Assembly: GCF_900110995.1 (NCBI RefSeq)
Contig: NZ_FOJF01000002.1
Coordinates: forward strand, 1,302,001-1,366,000
Length of the DNA stretch: 64,000 bases
Reading direction: 5' to 3'
Source of the DNA: Chitinophaga sp. YR573
Lineage (GTDB): Bacteria > Bacteroidota > Bacteroidia > Chitinophagales > Chitinophagaceae
The notes below the pieces were generated by a model. That model was given only the letters and a program-made list of their open reading frames with translations. It had not been told where the DNA came from and did not search any database. Of the stretch, positions 7,973-16,379 are shown piece after piece. Position 1 is the stretch's first letter. Every line of letters begins with the position of its first letter. Made by a program: the position numbers and the translations under genes.

Positions 7973-9475
7973 ATGAAAGAACAACACTTAACGGCAGAGG
8001 ATATTTCATACAGGGATATCTTTCACAAAGGTACAGAACTGGAATACAGAGCTGCTGTTACAGCCGCTGCGGAAAGAGTATCTTCTTTTCTGAATAATAC
8101 AGAGAAACCTTTCAGCGGGATAAAACCGGCAGCACTGCTGGCACAATTTAATGAGGTCGATTTTGATACGCCACTTCCGGATTATGAGAGTCTGCTGGAA
8201 GAAGTAGATACGTTATATATTAAGCATGCCACTGCTTTTCATTTGCCACAATATATTGCTCATCTGAATTGCCCGGTAGTGATACCTGCACTGGCTGCAG
8301 AAGTGATCATCAGTGCTATTAATTCTTCACAGGATACCTATGACCAGAGTGCCGGTGGTACATTTATGGAACGTAAACTGATCGATTGGACGGCCGAACA
8401 GATCGGGTATGGTAAAAGCAGTGATGGTGTATTCACCGCCGGAGGGTCTCAGAGTAACATGATGGGATTATTGCTTGCCAGGGATTATTATGCGCTGGAA
8501 TTCATGCAGCATAATATCAAACTCGATGGAAACCCTGCTGCGGCTTCCAAATTCAGGGTTTTTGTTTCTGAGAAGGCACACTTCAGTAATCAGAAAAATG
8601 CCTCACTGATGGGGCTGGGAGAGCAGTCTATCGTGATGGTGAAAACCGACAGCCGTTTCAGAATGGATACAGTGGCACTGGAAACTGCTATTTTAAGGGA
8701 AAAGGAGTTGGGTAATATACCTGTTGCGATTGTTGCTACTGCTGGTACTACTGATTTCGGGAACGTAGATCCGCTGAAAGAGATTGGCCGTATTGCACAG
8801 CAATATCAATTATGGTTTCATGTGGATGCTGCCTATGGTTGCGGGTTGCTCTTATCTGATAAGTATAAGTATTTACTGGATGGGATAGCCTTGTCCGATT
8901 CTGTTACTGTGGATTATCATAAGTCGTTTTTCCAGCCTATCAGCAGCAGTGCTTTCATTGTAAAGAATAAACTGCACCTGAACCTGATAAAACACCATGC
9001 GGACTATCTAAATCCAAAGGAACAGGACTATGATGAGTTACCTGCACAGATTAATAAGTCTGTTACACAGAGTACACGGCGTTTTGATGCATTGAAACTA
9101 TGGTTTACCTTAAGATTAATGGGAAAACAGCAGTTGGGTGCTTATACAGATACGATTATAGAGACGGCAGAGAAGGCTGCCTGTATGATAGAAGAGGATG
9201 GGGAGTTTGACTTGCTGAGCCATTCAGATCTGGGAGTATTGGTATTCCGTTATAAGTCTGCCTGTGCCGTTAATCAGCATATCAAGAGAAAGCTGTTTTT
9301 CAGTGGAGAGATCCTGCTGGCAAGTACAAAGGTAAACGGTGAGTATTACCTGAAATTTACGATACTCAACCCATTAACGACTATTGATGATATTCAGCAA
9401 ATGCTGAAAGTTATTAAAGAGTGTGGGAAAGAACACGTTATACTTACCAGGGCTAACCAATTGCAAGAGCAGTAG
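7973..9475 (+). CDS. PLP-dependent group II decarboxylase (lysine/diaminobutyrate type)
   Basis: A 500-aa PLP enzyme of the group II decarboxylase family (glutamate/DOPA/2,4-diaminobutyrate decarboxylases, and DesA lysine decarboxylase). The PLP lysine is K317 in VDYHKSFFQP; HVDAAYG upstream carries the Asp that contacts the pyridine nitrogen, and FTAGGSQSNMMGL is the PLP phosphate region. The SSQDTYDQSAGGTFMERK segment is typical of this family. Last gene of the operon, it should supply the diamine (cadaverine, or hydroxycadaverine if the dioxygenase acts first) for N-hydroxylation. A strong bidirectional terminator follows at 9639-9673. Substrate specificity is inferred from the DesA parallel only. 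Confidence 0.88.
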   Translation: MKEQHLTAEDISYRDIFHKGTELEYRAAVTAAAERVSSFLNNTEKPFSGIKPAALLAQFNEVDFDTPLPDYESLLEEVDTLYIKHATAFHLPQYIAHLNCPVVIPALAAEVIISAINSSQDTYDQSAGGTFMERKLIDWTAEQIGYGKSSDGVFTAGGSQSNMMGLLLARDYYALEFMQHNIKLDGNPAAASKFRVFVSEKAHFSNQKNASLMGLGEQSIVMVKTDSRFRMDTVALETAILREKELGNIPVAIVATAGTTDFGNVDPLKEIGRIAQQYQLWFHVDAAYGCGLLLSDKYKYLLDGIALSDSVTVDYHKSFFQPISSSAFIVKNKLHLNLIKHHADYLNPKEQDYDELPAQINKSVTQSTRRFDALKLWFTLRLMGKQQLGAYTDTIIETAEKAACMIEEDGEFDLLSHSDLGVLVFRYKSACAVNQHIKRKLFFSGEILLASTKVNGEYYLKFTILNPLTTIDDIQQMLKVIKECGKEHVILTRANQLQEQ

Positions 9476-9530
9476 ATCATACTGTAAAAGAACAGAAGAA
9501 AGGGAATATATAGGATAAGAACAGGAATAA

Positions 9531-9594
9531 AACAGGTTCATCCTCCGTTTATCCTCCGTTAAAAGACGGAGGATAAACGGAGGATGAACCTGTT
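9531..9594. repeat. 29-bp perfect inverted repeat with internal tandem units
   Basis: The two 29-nt arms (9531-9559 and 9566-9594) are exact reverse complements around a 6-nt loop (TAAAAG). Inside each arm an ATCCTCCGTT-type unit occurs twice. No T-tract follows, so it is not a simple intrinsic terminator. It sits 55 bp after the siderophore operon; it may stabilise the mRNA 3' end or be a mobile palindromic repeat. Confidence 0.8.
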
Positions 9595-9638
9595 CAAGAG
9601 CCGATCAAAAGCTCTTCAAAGCCTTTTAAAGATACTTT

Positions 9639-9673
9639 AAAAAGCCTTGTCAGGATTCCTGACAAGGCTTTTT
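9639..9673. terminator. Bidirectional intrinsic terminator
   Basis: A 16-bp perfect stem (AAAAAGCCTTGTCAGG / CCTGACAAGGCTTTTT) with an ATT loop; the A-tract and T-tract at the ends allow termination on both strands. It closes the siderophore operon on the plus strand and can stop transcripts from the minus-strand gene ending at 9900. Confidence 0.85.
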
Positions 9674-9706
9674 GGTAGTGGCTCAGTTTGATTACATAAT
9701 CTTCGA

Positions 9707-9855
9707 GCCAGATGTTATTGATCAATAAATACACCTTATCTGACGTGAATATCAGGTGAAGTTAAATTGAAAAACAAATCCTGAACCCATATTCCAAAAC
9801 TAAATCAGAGAACTAAACAGTCAGATGTAGTGTATTTATGATCAATACATCTGGC
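9707..9855. repeat. MITE-like element, copy A (149 bp, terminal inverted repeats)
   Basis: The ends are imperfect inverted repeats of about 27 bp: the left end begins GCCAGATGTTATTGATCA and the right end finishes TGATCAATACATCTGGC. The interior matches copy B at 16223-16371 almost base for base, with roughly ten differences and one-base indels near both ends. No coding frame lies inside. Both copies are preceded by CATAATCTTC plus two bases and both lie between the 3' ends of convergent genes, so a mobile miniature element and a conserved 3'-UTR structure are both possible. Confidence 0.75.
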
Positions 9856-9899
9856 AATCTACGCTGTCATTACATTCAAACTGAGGCACTACCGGCTTT

Positions 9900-11555
9900 T
9901 TATTCATTAATCCTGAACTTCTCCGTAGCTCCAATAACATCTTTAGTACAGGTCATTGCCTGCGTACCATTCTCACTGGAAACATACTTTCCGTTATTCC
10001 CTCTGAAAGAAACAGAGCCATCCGCATTCTTAATCCAGTCAAACTGCTCCCAAGGGCCAATAGCTGTACGATTGCAGTTCATCGCCTGTGTACCGTTTTC
10101 AGAACAAACAAGCTTATCACTGTTTTTCAGGGCTACTTTACCGCCACCGCCATCAAGCACCGCAAACTGCTCCCAGCCCTGTGCAACGTTACGGTTACAG
10201 TTCATCGCCTGCTGACCATTCTCAGAAGACACATACAGCCCATTAGAGCCTTTTATAGTCACCGTCTGTCCGATTGGAACATCGCCATTGTCACTGCCTA
10301 TAACGGGCTGTGTAGGGCGTGTAGCGGTCAGGGCAATCAGTCCTTTCAGCATTTTGGCACCATCACCTGTTAAACGCAGGTAGTAATCAGCAGAACAGGG
10401 AACGCCATCTTCATCTAAAGTAACAAAAGAAGAACCGGCAGGGATCATAGAAGCATTCTCTGCTGTTTTGGCAATCTGGTTCCCTTCATTATATTCATCA
10501 AACATAGAAATATAAATCCCCTGGCAACCCACACGGATCATATTATAAAACTGTCTCCACATAAAATTTCCATGCGCACGCTGATGCTCCTGTAAATCTC
10601 CGGGTAAGATACAAGGCTGATAATCGATCCCATTTGCATTACAATAAGCCTGATCCGGCGTATTTACATTGGTATAGAAGTTATCTGCATCACCAACGTT
10701 ACCGATACGTCCTACCATCCAGGGTGAAATCATATTCAGCGCCTTATAAGTATCAATAAAGTTCGGTCTGGAATCGCTGTTCTGTTCACGCCAGTGTGTA
10801 GGTATACCACCAATCACATAACAACCCTGATTCTTGAACCAGTTAATCACTTCCAGGCATACCGCAGCAGACCAGGGATGATTATCATCATTAAATCCAA
10901 ATCCCCAGATACAAACTACGGGTTTGCCATTCTGCCTGGCATACGCCGGAGAAGCAGTATAAGCAGACATTTTATTTGTCCAGTCTGTCTTTAATTCCGA
11001 CTGCATATTCGTCCAGCCGCTCACATCATACATGATGTAAAACTTACGGCCATAGGTCTCTGCCGCCGTCTTTACTTTCGCCGTAATCGCATCCCGGATA
11101 GGACCTTCCTGTCCGTTTGGATTAAAGCGTTGTAACGCAGCTGCATCAATACCATTCTGCTGCATCCACAGGAAATGTGTGTTCACCGTCTGATCAGTAA
11201 AAGAGGAGAACAGTTTCGCTGGCTGACCATTGTTGAGATTGGAAAAAGCAGTCTGGAAAGTAGCAGAATAATCCCTTACATCCGGCCAGGATTTAATACC
11301 AAGATTAGTAGGGGAAGGTGGTTGTGACCAGTTCTGTGTATAGTGCCACCAGGCATTAATAGGAGAACCGTCTCCGGTGCAGGCAAACCATCCCTGATAA
11401 CCAACCGTTACTTTACCAACAACATCTCCAACAGGAGATGCCTGGGAAGTAACCGCCAGGGGCTTTGCATTTAATTTGTCCGTCAGATCTTTTTTGGAAC
11501 AACTCACGGCTAATAGGCTCATAGCCGCAAATAAAACACTGTTTAGGTTTTTCAT
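9900..11555 (-). CDS. Lipoprotein, GH99/GH71-like hydrolase with fascin-like C-terminal repeats
   Basis: A 551-aa lipoprotein with lipobox LLAVSC (Cys19) followed by SKKD, compatible with outer-membrane surface display. Residues ~45-410 resemble the GH99/GH71-like TIM-barrel proteins of Bacteroidota: VGYQGWFACTGDGSPINAWWHY at the start, then YIMYDVSGW, a PVVCIWGFG strand and ISMFDEYNEGNQ near the C-terminal end of the barrel, where acidic catalytic residues would sit. The last ~130 residues hold three tandem units of the form YVSSENG-QAMNCNR-WEQF-G, a fascin-like beta-trefoil half often used for sugar binding. The substrate is unknown; an alpha-mannan- or endo-glycan-type polysaccharide is possible from the family. 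It is monocistronic, facing the siderophore operon tail to tail. Confidence 0.78.
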   Translation of the reverse strand: MKNLNSVLFAAMSLLAVSCSKKDLTDKLNAKPLAVTSQASPVGDVVGKVTVGYQGWFACTGDGSPINAWWHYTQNWSQPPSPTNLGIKSWPDVRDYSATFQTAFSNLNNGQPAKLFSSFTDQTVNTHFLWMQQNGIDAAALQRFNPNGQEGPIRDAITAKVKTAAETYGRKFYIMYDVSGWTNMQSELKTDWTNKMSAYTASPAYARQNGKPVVCIWGFGFNDDNHPWSAAVCLEVINWFKNQGCYVIGGIPTHWREQNSDSRPNFIDTYKALNMISPWMVGRIGNVGDADNFYTNVNTPDQAYCNANGIDYQPCILPGDLQEHQRAHGNFMWRQFYNMIRVGCQGIYISMFDEYNEGNQIAKTAENASMIPAGSSFVTLDEDGVPCSADYYLRLTGDGAKMLKGLIALTATRPTQPVIGSDNGDVPIGQTVTIKGSNGLYVSSENGQQAMNCNRNVAQGWEQFAVLDGGGGKVALKNSDKLVCSENGTQAMNCNRTAIGPWEQFDWIKNADGSVSFRGNNGKYVSSENGTQAMTCTKDVIGATEKFRINE

Positions 11556-11722
11556 TTTGCTTTACATGTTTATGATGAGGAAAAGGTAGACGATATAGGT
11601 ACCGGCAAAAATGGCTACAGGTTTACATAGTTATGTATTAGGTTTTCAACGCACCTTATAAAACGTACATGACTATCCGGTTAGTATGCAGGGGCAGAAA
11701 TTTCATTGGGTAAAGGGAGAAA

Positions 11723-12637
11723 TCAGATAATGCAGGATTGATATGCCTTCGGTGTAGTACCTTCTGTCTTCTTAAAGATCCGTACAAAATAATTAACATC
11801 AGAGAAGCCACAGAGCTTACTAACTGTACCTATATTATGATGAGGATTACTTAGTAATTGTTTAGCCAGCTTCACTCTTTCCCTGTTAATATAGTCAAGT
11901 GGCGTAATACCGAATTGTTCTTTAAACCATTTGAAAAACATGTTACGACTTAAATAAGCCTTTCTGCTCAAAGCATCTACTGCTATCTTTTCCGTAAGAT
12001 GTTCCTGTATATAATTCAGCACATAATGTAGTCTGCTGTGATTATTATCTATATTACTATCCAGAGATACCTGTTGCAGATGCTGTGTCTGTATCAGCCG
12101 GATTAATAATTCTTTCAGATGAAGATCAGCATAGATATTTTTAGCTTTATCTGTACTGCTGCAAACACGGATCAGTTTATTGATCAGATCTGTTACCTCA
12201 TGGTCATTCTCAAAATGGTATTGATTAAAAGTAAGTTTCCATTGATGTTGTTCATCCCCTGTATTATAATAATTATCAAGATAATTCACGGTATCCCTGA
12301 TATAACGATCATCTACTGCCAGGGCAATACACTGAGTAGGATTATCAGCAGACGCTTCAGGGAAATCAATGATCATCGTTTCATTGGGAGGAACAATGAC
12401 CGTTTCACCGGGGAGATAATCAAAAGAAGGTTTATCGGCAAGATGCATCACTTTTTTGCCACGTATCATACTCGTGATTACCATATCGCTGAATGTTAGA
12501 GGAATATGTAATGCATGCTGGTAACTCTCGAAAATATTCAGTTCACAATTTTTCAGATTGAAGATACGCCTGTTTTCTACCAGCGTCTGTAATTCCTGTG
12601 GGCGCGTAAGCGACGGCTGTTGCAATAAGTTTTTCAC
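11723..12637 (-). CDS. AraC-family transcriptional regulator
   Basis: A 304-aa regulator. The C-terminal ~100 residues are the double helix-turn-helix of AraC proteins: AVDALSRKAYLSRNMFFKWFKEQFG as the first HTH and IGTVSKLCGFSDVNYFVRIFKKTEG as the second, ending with TPKAYQ. The N-terminal ~190 residues fit the AraC-type cupin/effector domain (FDYLPGETVIVPPNETMIIDFP). It lies 167 bp upstream of the GH99-like lipoprotein in the same orientation. In other bacteria a similar N-terminal domain is found in regulators linked to aldehyde dehydrogenase/DUF779 pairs, so the genes at 14293-16198 are also possible targets. Confidence 0.88.
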   Translation of the reverse strand: MKNLLQQPSLTRPQELQTLVENRRIFNLKNCELNIFESYQHALHIPLTFSDMVITSMIRGKKVMHLADKPSFDYLPGETVIVPPNETMIIDFPEASADNPTQCIALAVDDRYIRDTVNYLDNYYNTGDEQHQWKLTFNQYHFENDHEVTDLINKLIRVCSSTDKAKNIYADLHLKELLIRLIQTQHLQQVSLDSNIDNNHSRLHYVLNYIQEHLTEKIAVDALSRKAYLSRNMFFKWFKEQFGITPLDYINRERVKLAKQLLSNPHHNIGTVSKLCGFSDVNYFVRIFKKTEGTTPKAYQSCII

Positions 12638-12702
12638 CTGCGTGGAATTTGTTCCATCAAGTTAACTTTATTCTGTCAGATTTGCCCAACTAATGTTTGA
12701 TT

Positions 12703-12780
12703 TTTGGGTGCAGGGCGAAGCCCTGCAAAACCCCTTTAATTTTTTTGAGATAGTGCGAAGCACTATCTCAAAAAAATTGC
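12703..12780. repeat. Double-hairpin GCGAAGC repeat, copy 1
   Basis: Two consecutive perfect hairpins, both with a GCGAAGC apex: 12710-12726 (arms GCAGG/CCTGC around GCGAAGC) and 12738-12778 (19-bp arms around a GAA loop, ends AATTTTTTT / AAAAAAATT). The same layout recurs at 57884-57960 with compensating stem changes. GCGAAGC is known as an unusually stable DNA mini-hairpin. It lies between the AraC gene start and the SDR gene end. Confidence 0.8.
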
Positions 12781-12808
12781 TCTTTAATCCAGGATGCGAC
12801 TAAAAGTA

Positions 12809-13990
12809 TTATTTTGCCCTATTGTCAAGTGCATATTTCAACAATTTATAAAAATTCTCACCGTCAACTTCAGGACATTCCAGTTCTCCATCCACATCAG
12901 GCCGGGTAAAATATATTGGCGCTGATGTTATATACGGCGTAAATATTGCACCTACCGTTTTATAATACATGGCTTCAAGTTCATTTAAGTCATTTATTGG
13001 CTGGTGATTAACCTGCTGAAGTCCTTCCATATTGATGGCTTTTGTCATAGCCGGGAGATAAAAATCATGTTTTGTTTCGCTTCTGTTTACCAAATGAAAA
13101 CTGTTGTCGCTGGTATTATTTATTGTTAATCTATACATGGTTTTTGCTGCATAATCAACGGGGACTATGTTTAAACCGCTATTTAAGCTATACGTTGCAC
13201 GACATTCCATAAATGATGTTTTGTTTAGATCATTCTCTTTGAACATCCTTTCTTTGCATCGCAGAAAGAAAAACATCCATGCGTAGAAAACATCGAATTT
13301 ACTGATGGCGCCTATTTTTTGTTCTATTAAACGACCACATATAGTAGATGGCCTGAAAAATTTTGTTTTCATCCAGGGATTTTGCTCCGAAAACTTTCTC
13401 ACCGATACTTCTGCCTCCAGCTTTGATAATTCGTAAGGGTTTCTGAATTTTTGATTAAAGTTAATGTAGTCAGGAGCAACTGTGCCAGATGTTTCGCCGC
13501 AGGCATATGCTGAACCGGTATAAATAAAATGATTAACCTTTATTTTTTGTGCCAGTTGAAGTATACGTATAGTTCCATCCACATTAACTGACCATAATTT
13601 CTTTTTAACAATCTCTGAGCTTCTGAAATCAGTATGCGAAGCAATATGAAAGAAGTAATCTACGTGGTGATTCTTTAATAAATTTTCATCAGCAGGTGAT
13701 AATAAATCATTATTGCCTTCCAATTCGAAATTAATACAATGAATAACTGAGTACAGCGTGTTTCGAAGGTCGTTATACCCATTTTTGTCAATATTCAGAT
13801 AATCCAATCCGTCGTTTTCAATAATATCGAAAATCCGGGTACTGAGATCATTTTCTTTAGTAGATCTTCCAAGTAGAAAGATCTTTATACCAGTAAGATC
13901 GTCAAAATGCTGCTTAATAATTTCAAATAAAACATTTCTACCCAAAAGGCCTGTAGCGCCTGTGAGCATGTAGTTTGTTCTTGTTTTCAT
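12809..13990 (-). CDS. Thioester-reductase-like extended SDR protein
   Basis: A 393-aa NAD(P)-binding protein of the extended short-chain dehydrogenase/reductase type (NAD_binding_4, male-sterility/thioester-reductase-like). Near the N-terminus TGATGLLGRN is the nucleotide-binding GxxGxxG, and YELSK holds the catalytic Tyr and Lys; FFHIASHTDF and YTGSAYACG are the usual strand motifs. I take ATG 13990 because the glycine motif then starts at residue 9; the upstream extension to 14056 adds a proline-rich stretch. Relatives reduce acyl-thioesters to aldehydes on carrier proteins, but no carrier or adenylation domain is present, so it must act on a CoA ester or a trans carrier, or be a sugar-type epimerase. 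It is divergent from the aldehyde dehydrogenase, which could consume an aldehyde product. Confidence 0.75.
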   Translation of the reverse strand: MKTRTNYMLTGATGLLGRNVLFEIIKQHFDDLTGIKIFLLGRSTKENDLSTRIFDIIENDGLDYLNIDKNGYNDLRNTLYSVIHCINFELEGNNDLLSPADENLLKNHHVDYFFHIASHTDFRSSEIVKKKLWSVNVDGTIRILQLAQKIKVNHFIYTGSAYACGETSGTVAPDYINFNQKFRNPYELSKLEAEVSVRKFSEQNPWMKTKFFRPSTICGRLIEQKIGAISKFDVFYAWMFFFLRCKERMFKENDLNKTSFMECRATYSLNSGLNIVPVDYAAKTMYRLTINNTSDNSFHLVNRSETKHDFYLPAMTKAINMEGLQQVNHQPINDLNELEAMYYKTVGAIFTPYITSAPIYFTRPDVDGELECPEVDGENFYKLLKYALDNRAK

Positions 13991-14292
13991 AGGAAAAGGT
14001 TTTAAGGGAAAGGGTTTGGTTAAGCCGGTATAATAAATAATTATACTCTCAGGCAATTATGGGCTATAAAAAGACAGATATCGTTTACGAATTACATAAC
14101 AAACACATCACAATAGATTCATGACGAAACAATAATTGAATATAAGAATAATTTTAATACGTAGGTGTTTTTAAAGCTATTTCCGAATAATAATAAAGTA
14201 CGATTGTGCTATTAATAAATACGAAAACATTCGATACTAATCAGGTGTTACTGATATTGCATTATTGTTTAACGACACTAAATAATTCCACT
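13991..14292. promoter_or_regulatory. Divergent intergenic region between the SDR and aldehyde dehydrogenase genes
   Basis: A 302-bp AT-rich gap that must hold both divergent promoters. A short palindrome, GTATAAT-N5-ATTATAC, lies at 14028-14046. No clean TAnnTTTG box was found, so I cannot place the promoters. A longer frame for the dehydrogenase back to 14206 lies in this gap but is not needed. Confidence 0.4.
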
Positions 14293-15825
14293 ATGAGCAA
14301 TACAGCCACTGCTGTGCCTAAGTCCAATCTGGCCGCACGTCCCACATTCAAACCAAGGTACGAACACTACATTAACGGCGAATGGGTAGCCCCTTCCAGC
14401 GGAGAATACTTTGATAATGTATCTCCCATAGACGGTAAGGTATTCACACAGGCTGCCCGGGGCAATGCCAAAGACATAGAGAATGCAATAGATGCCGCCC
14501 ATAAGGCATTTGAAACATGGAGCAAAACAGGTGCCGCCTACCGCAGCAACCTGATGCTGAAAATTGCCCAGGTAATAGAAGATAACCTGGAATACCTGGC
14601 TGTCGTAGAAACCATAGACAATGGTAAAGCGATCCGGGAAACCAGGGCCGCCGATCTGCCACTGGTAATAGACCATTTCCGCTACTTCGCCGGTGTAATA
14701 AGGAGTGAAGAAGGTACTATCAGTGAACATGATGATAGCACCGTTAGCATCAATTTACATGAACCCATCGGTGTCGTAGGACAAATCATCCCCTGGAACT
14801 TCCCGCTGCTGATGGCTACCTGGAAAATTGCACCCGCTCTGGCAGCAGGCTGCTGTGTAGTGGTAAAACCTGCGGAACAAACACCCACCAGCATCATGTG
14901 CCTGATGGAACTGATAGGAGATATCCTGCCTAAAGGTGTGCTGAACATTGTAACCGGTTTTGGGGTGGAAGCAGGTAAACCCCTGGCATCCTCACCCCGT
15001 GTACAGAAAGTAGCCTTTACAGGTGAAACGACTACCGGTCGCTTAATCATGCAATACGCCTCTGAAAACCTGATTCCTGTTACTATGGAACTGGGAGGTA
15101 AGAGTCCTAACATTTTCTTTGAAAGCGTAGGTGATGCTGATGACGACTTTTTCGATAAAGCCATTGAAGGCGCTGTGATGTTTGCCCTTAACCAGGGTGA
15201 AGTATGTACCTGCCCAAGCCGTCTGCTGGTACATGAGCATATCTATGATAAATTCATGGACAGAGTGATCCAGCGTACCCAAGCCATTAAAATGGGTAAT
15301 CCCCTGGATAGCACCGTGATGATGGGTGCCCAGGCCAGTGATGACCAGTATCAGAAAATACTCAGTTACCTGGATATCGGTAAACAGGAAGGTGCGCAGG
15401 TATTATGCGGCGGAGAAGCATACCACCAGAACAGTGGTCTGGAACATGGTTATTACGTACAACCTACCATCCTGAAAGGACATAACAAGATGAGGGTATT
15501 CCAGGAAGAGATCTTCGGCCCCGTACTGTGTGTTACTACCTTCAAGACAACAGAAGAAGCCATCGCGATAGCCAATGATACTTTATATGGCCTCGGCGCC
15601 GGTGTATGGACACGCGATGCCCATGAACTGTACCAGGTACCAAGAGCAATTCAGGCTGGTCGTGTATGGGTGAACTGTTATCATGCTTATCCTGCACATG
15701 CTCCTTTTGGAGGATACAAAAAATCAGGGTTTGGTCGTGAAACACATAAAATGATGCTGAATCATTACCGCCAGACTAAAAACATGCTGATTTCTTACGA
15801 CAAGAAAAAATTAGGATTCTTTTAA
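14293..15825 (+). CDS. NAD(P)-dependent aldehyde dehydrogenase
   Basis: A 510-aa cytoplasmic enzyme oxidising aldehydes to acids, close in style to acetaldehyde/AldB-ExaC dehydrogenases. The catalytic Cys305 lies in NQGEVCTCPSR and the general base Glu266 in MELGGKSPNIFF. The Rossmann NAD motif is FTGETTTGRLI, and PWNFPLLM is the conserved N-terminal element. I chose ATG 14293 (MSNTATAV) over 14206 because the extra 29 residues are not typical. A DUF779 gene starts 10 bp after the stop, a pairing seen in many genomes with this ALDH type. Expression may be controlled by the AraC protein at 11723-12637. Confidence 0.93.
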   Translation: MSNTATAVPKSNLAARPTFKPRYEHYINGEWVAPSSGEYFDNVSPIDGKVFTQAARGNAKDIENAIDAAHKAFETWSKTGAAYRSNLMLKIAQVIEDNLEYLAVVETIDNGKAIRETRAADLPLVIDHFRYFAGVIRSEEGTISEHDDSTVSINLHEPIGVVGQIIPWNFPLLMATWKIAPALAAGCCVVVKPAEQTPTSIMCLMELIGDILPKGVLNIVTGFGVEAGKPLASSPRVQKVAFTGETTTGRLIMQYASENLIPVTMELGGKSPNIFFESVGDADDDFFDKAIEGAVMFALNQGEVCTCPSRLLVHEHIYDKFMDRVIQRTQAIKMGNPLDSTVMMGAQASDDQYQKILSYLDIGKQEGAQVLCGGEAYHQNSGLEHGYYVQPTILKGHNKMRVFQEEIFGPVLCVTTFKTTEEAIAIANDTLYGLGAGVWTRDAHELYQVPRAIQAGRVWVNCYHAYPAHAPFGGYKKSGFGRETHKMMLNHYRQTKNMLISYDKKKLGFF

Positions 15826-15835
15826 ATAAGACGAT

Positions 15836-16198
15836 ATGCCAGACAGGATTTTAGCGACAGAAGCCGCCATTGAGCTGATAGAGAAACTAAAATTGCAGCA
15901 TGGAAACTTAATGTTCCATCAGAGCGGTGGCTGTTGTGATGGTTCCCAGCCCATGTGTTTTACAGAAGGTGAGTTTAAAACCGGGCAAAGTGATGTGTGC
16001 CTGGGAGAGATCGCCGGCTGTAAATTCTATATGGCCGGAGACCAGTTTGAATACTGGAAGCATACACAACTGACATTGGATGTTATTCCGGGGAGAGGCA
16101 GCAGCTTCTCCCTGGAAATTCCATTGGGAGTAAGGTTCCATATTCGCTCCCGCATCTTCTCAGATGAAGAACTGGCCCGGTTATCCGAATCAGGATGA
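15836..16198 (+). CDS. DUF779 family protein, aldehyde dehydrogenase partner
   Basis: A 120-aa protein of the DUF779 family. It carries the family's cysteine motif GGCCDGSQPMCF (around residues 31-42) and the pattern LGEIAGCKFYMAGDQFEYWKHTQLTLDVIPGRG followed by LEIPLGVRF. The family is almost always encoded next to an ALDH of this type, and its function is unknown; the clustered cysteines suggest metal or redox chemistry. It is ten bases from the dehydrogenase and surely co-transcribed. The MITE-like copy B begins 24 bp after its stop. Confidence 0.88.
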   Translation: MPDRILATEAAIELIEKLKLQHGNLMFHQSGGCCDGSQPMCFTEGEFKTGQSDVCLGEIAGCKFYMAGDQFEYWKHTQLTLDVIPGRGSSFSLEIPLGVRFHIRSRIFSDEELARLSESG

Positions 16199-16222
16199 GT
16201 TGTTCTTCTGCATAATCTTCAC

Positions 16223-16371
16223 GCCAGGTGTTGTTGATCATAAATACACCTTATCTGACGTGAATATTAGGTGAAGTTAAATTGAAAAACAAATCCTGCA
16301 CCCATATTCCAAAGCTACATCAGAGAACTAAACAGTCAGATCCAGTGTATTTATGATCAACAACATCTGGC
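16223..16371. repeat. MITE-like element, copy B (149 bp, terminal inverted repeats)
   Basis: Partner of the element at 9707-9855. Its terminal inverted repeats are cleaner here: GCCAGGTGTTGTTGATCAT at the left matches the complement of ATGATCAACAACATCTGGC at the right with one mismatch, extending through AAATACAC. The interior is nearly identical to copy A. It fills the space between the convergent DUF779 and SRAP genes. Confidence 0.78.
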
Positions 16372-16379
16372 AACCCTAT

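Noticed and set aside
9707..9855. Insertion sequence
   Set aside because: Too short and without a coding frame; no transposase in the window and no convincing target-site duplication beside either copy.
9838..10215. 125-aa plus-strand gene
   Set aside because: It lies antisense to the repeat region of the GH99-like lipoprotein; its own repeats are a mirror of that gene's fascin-like units.
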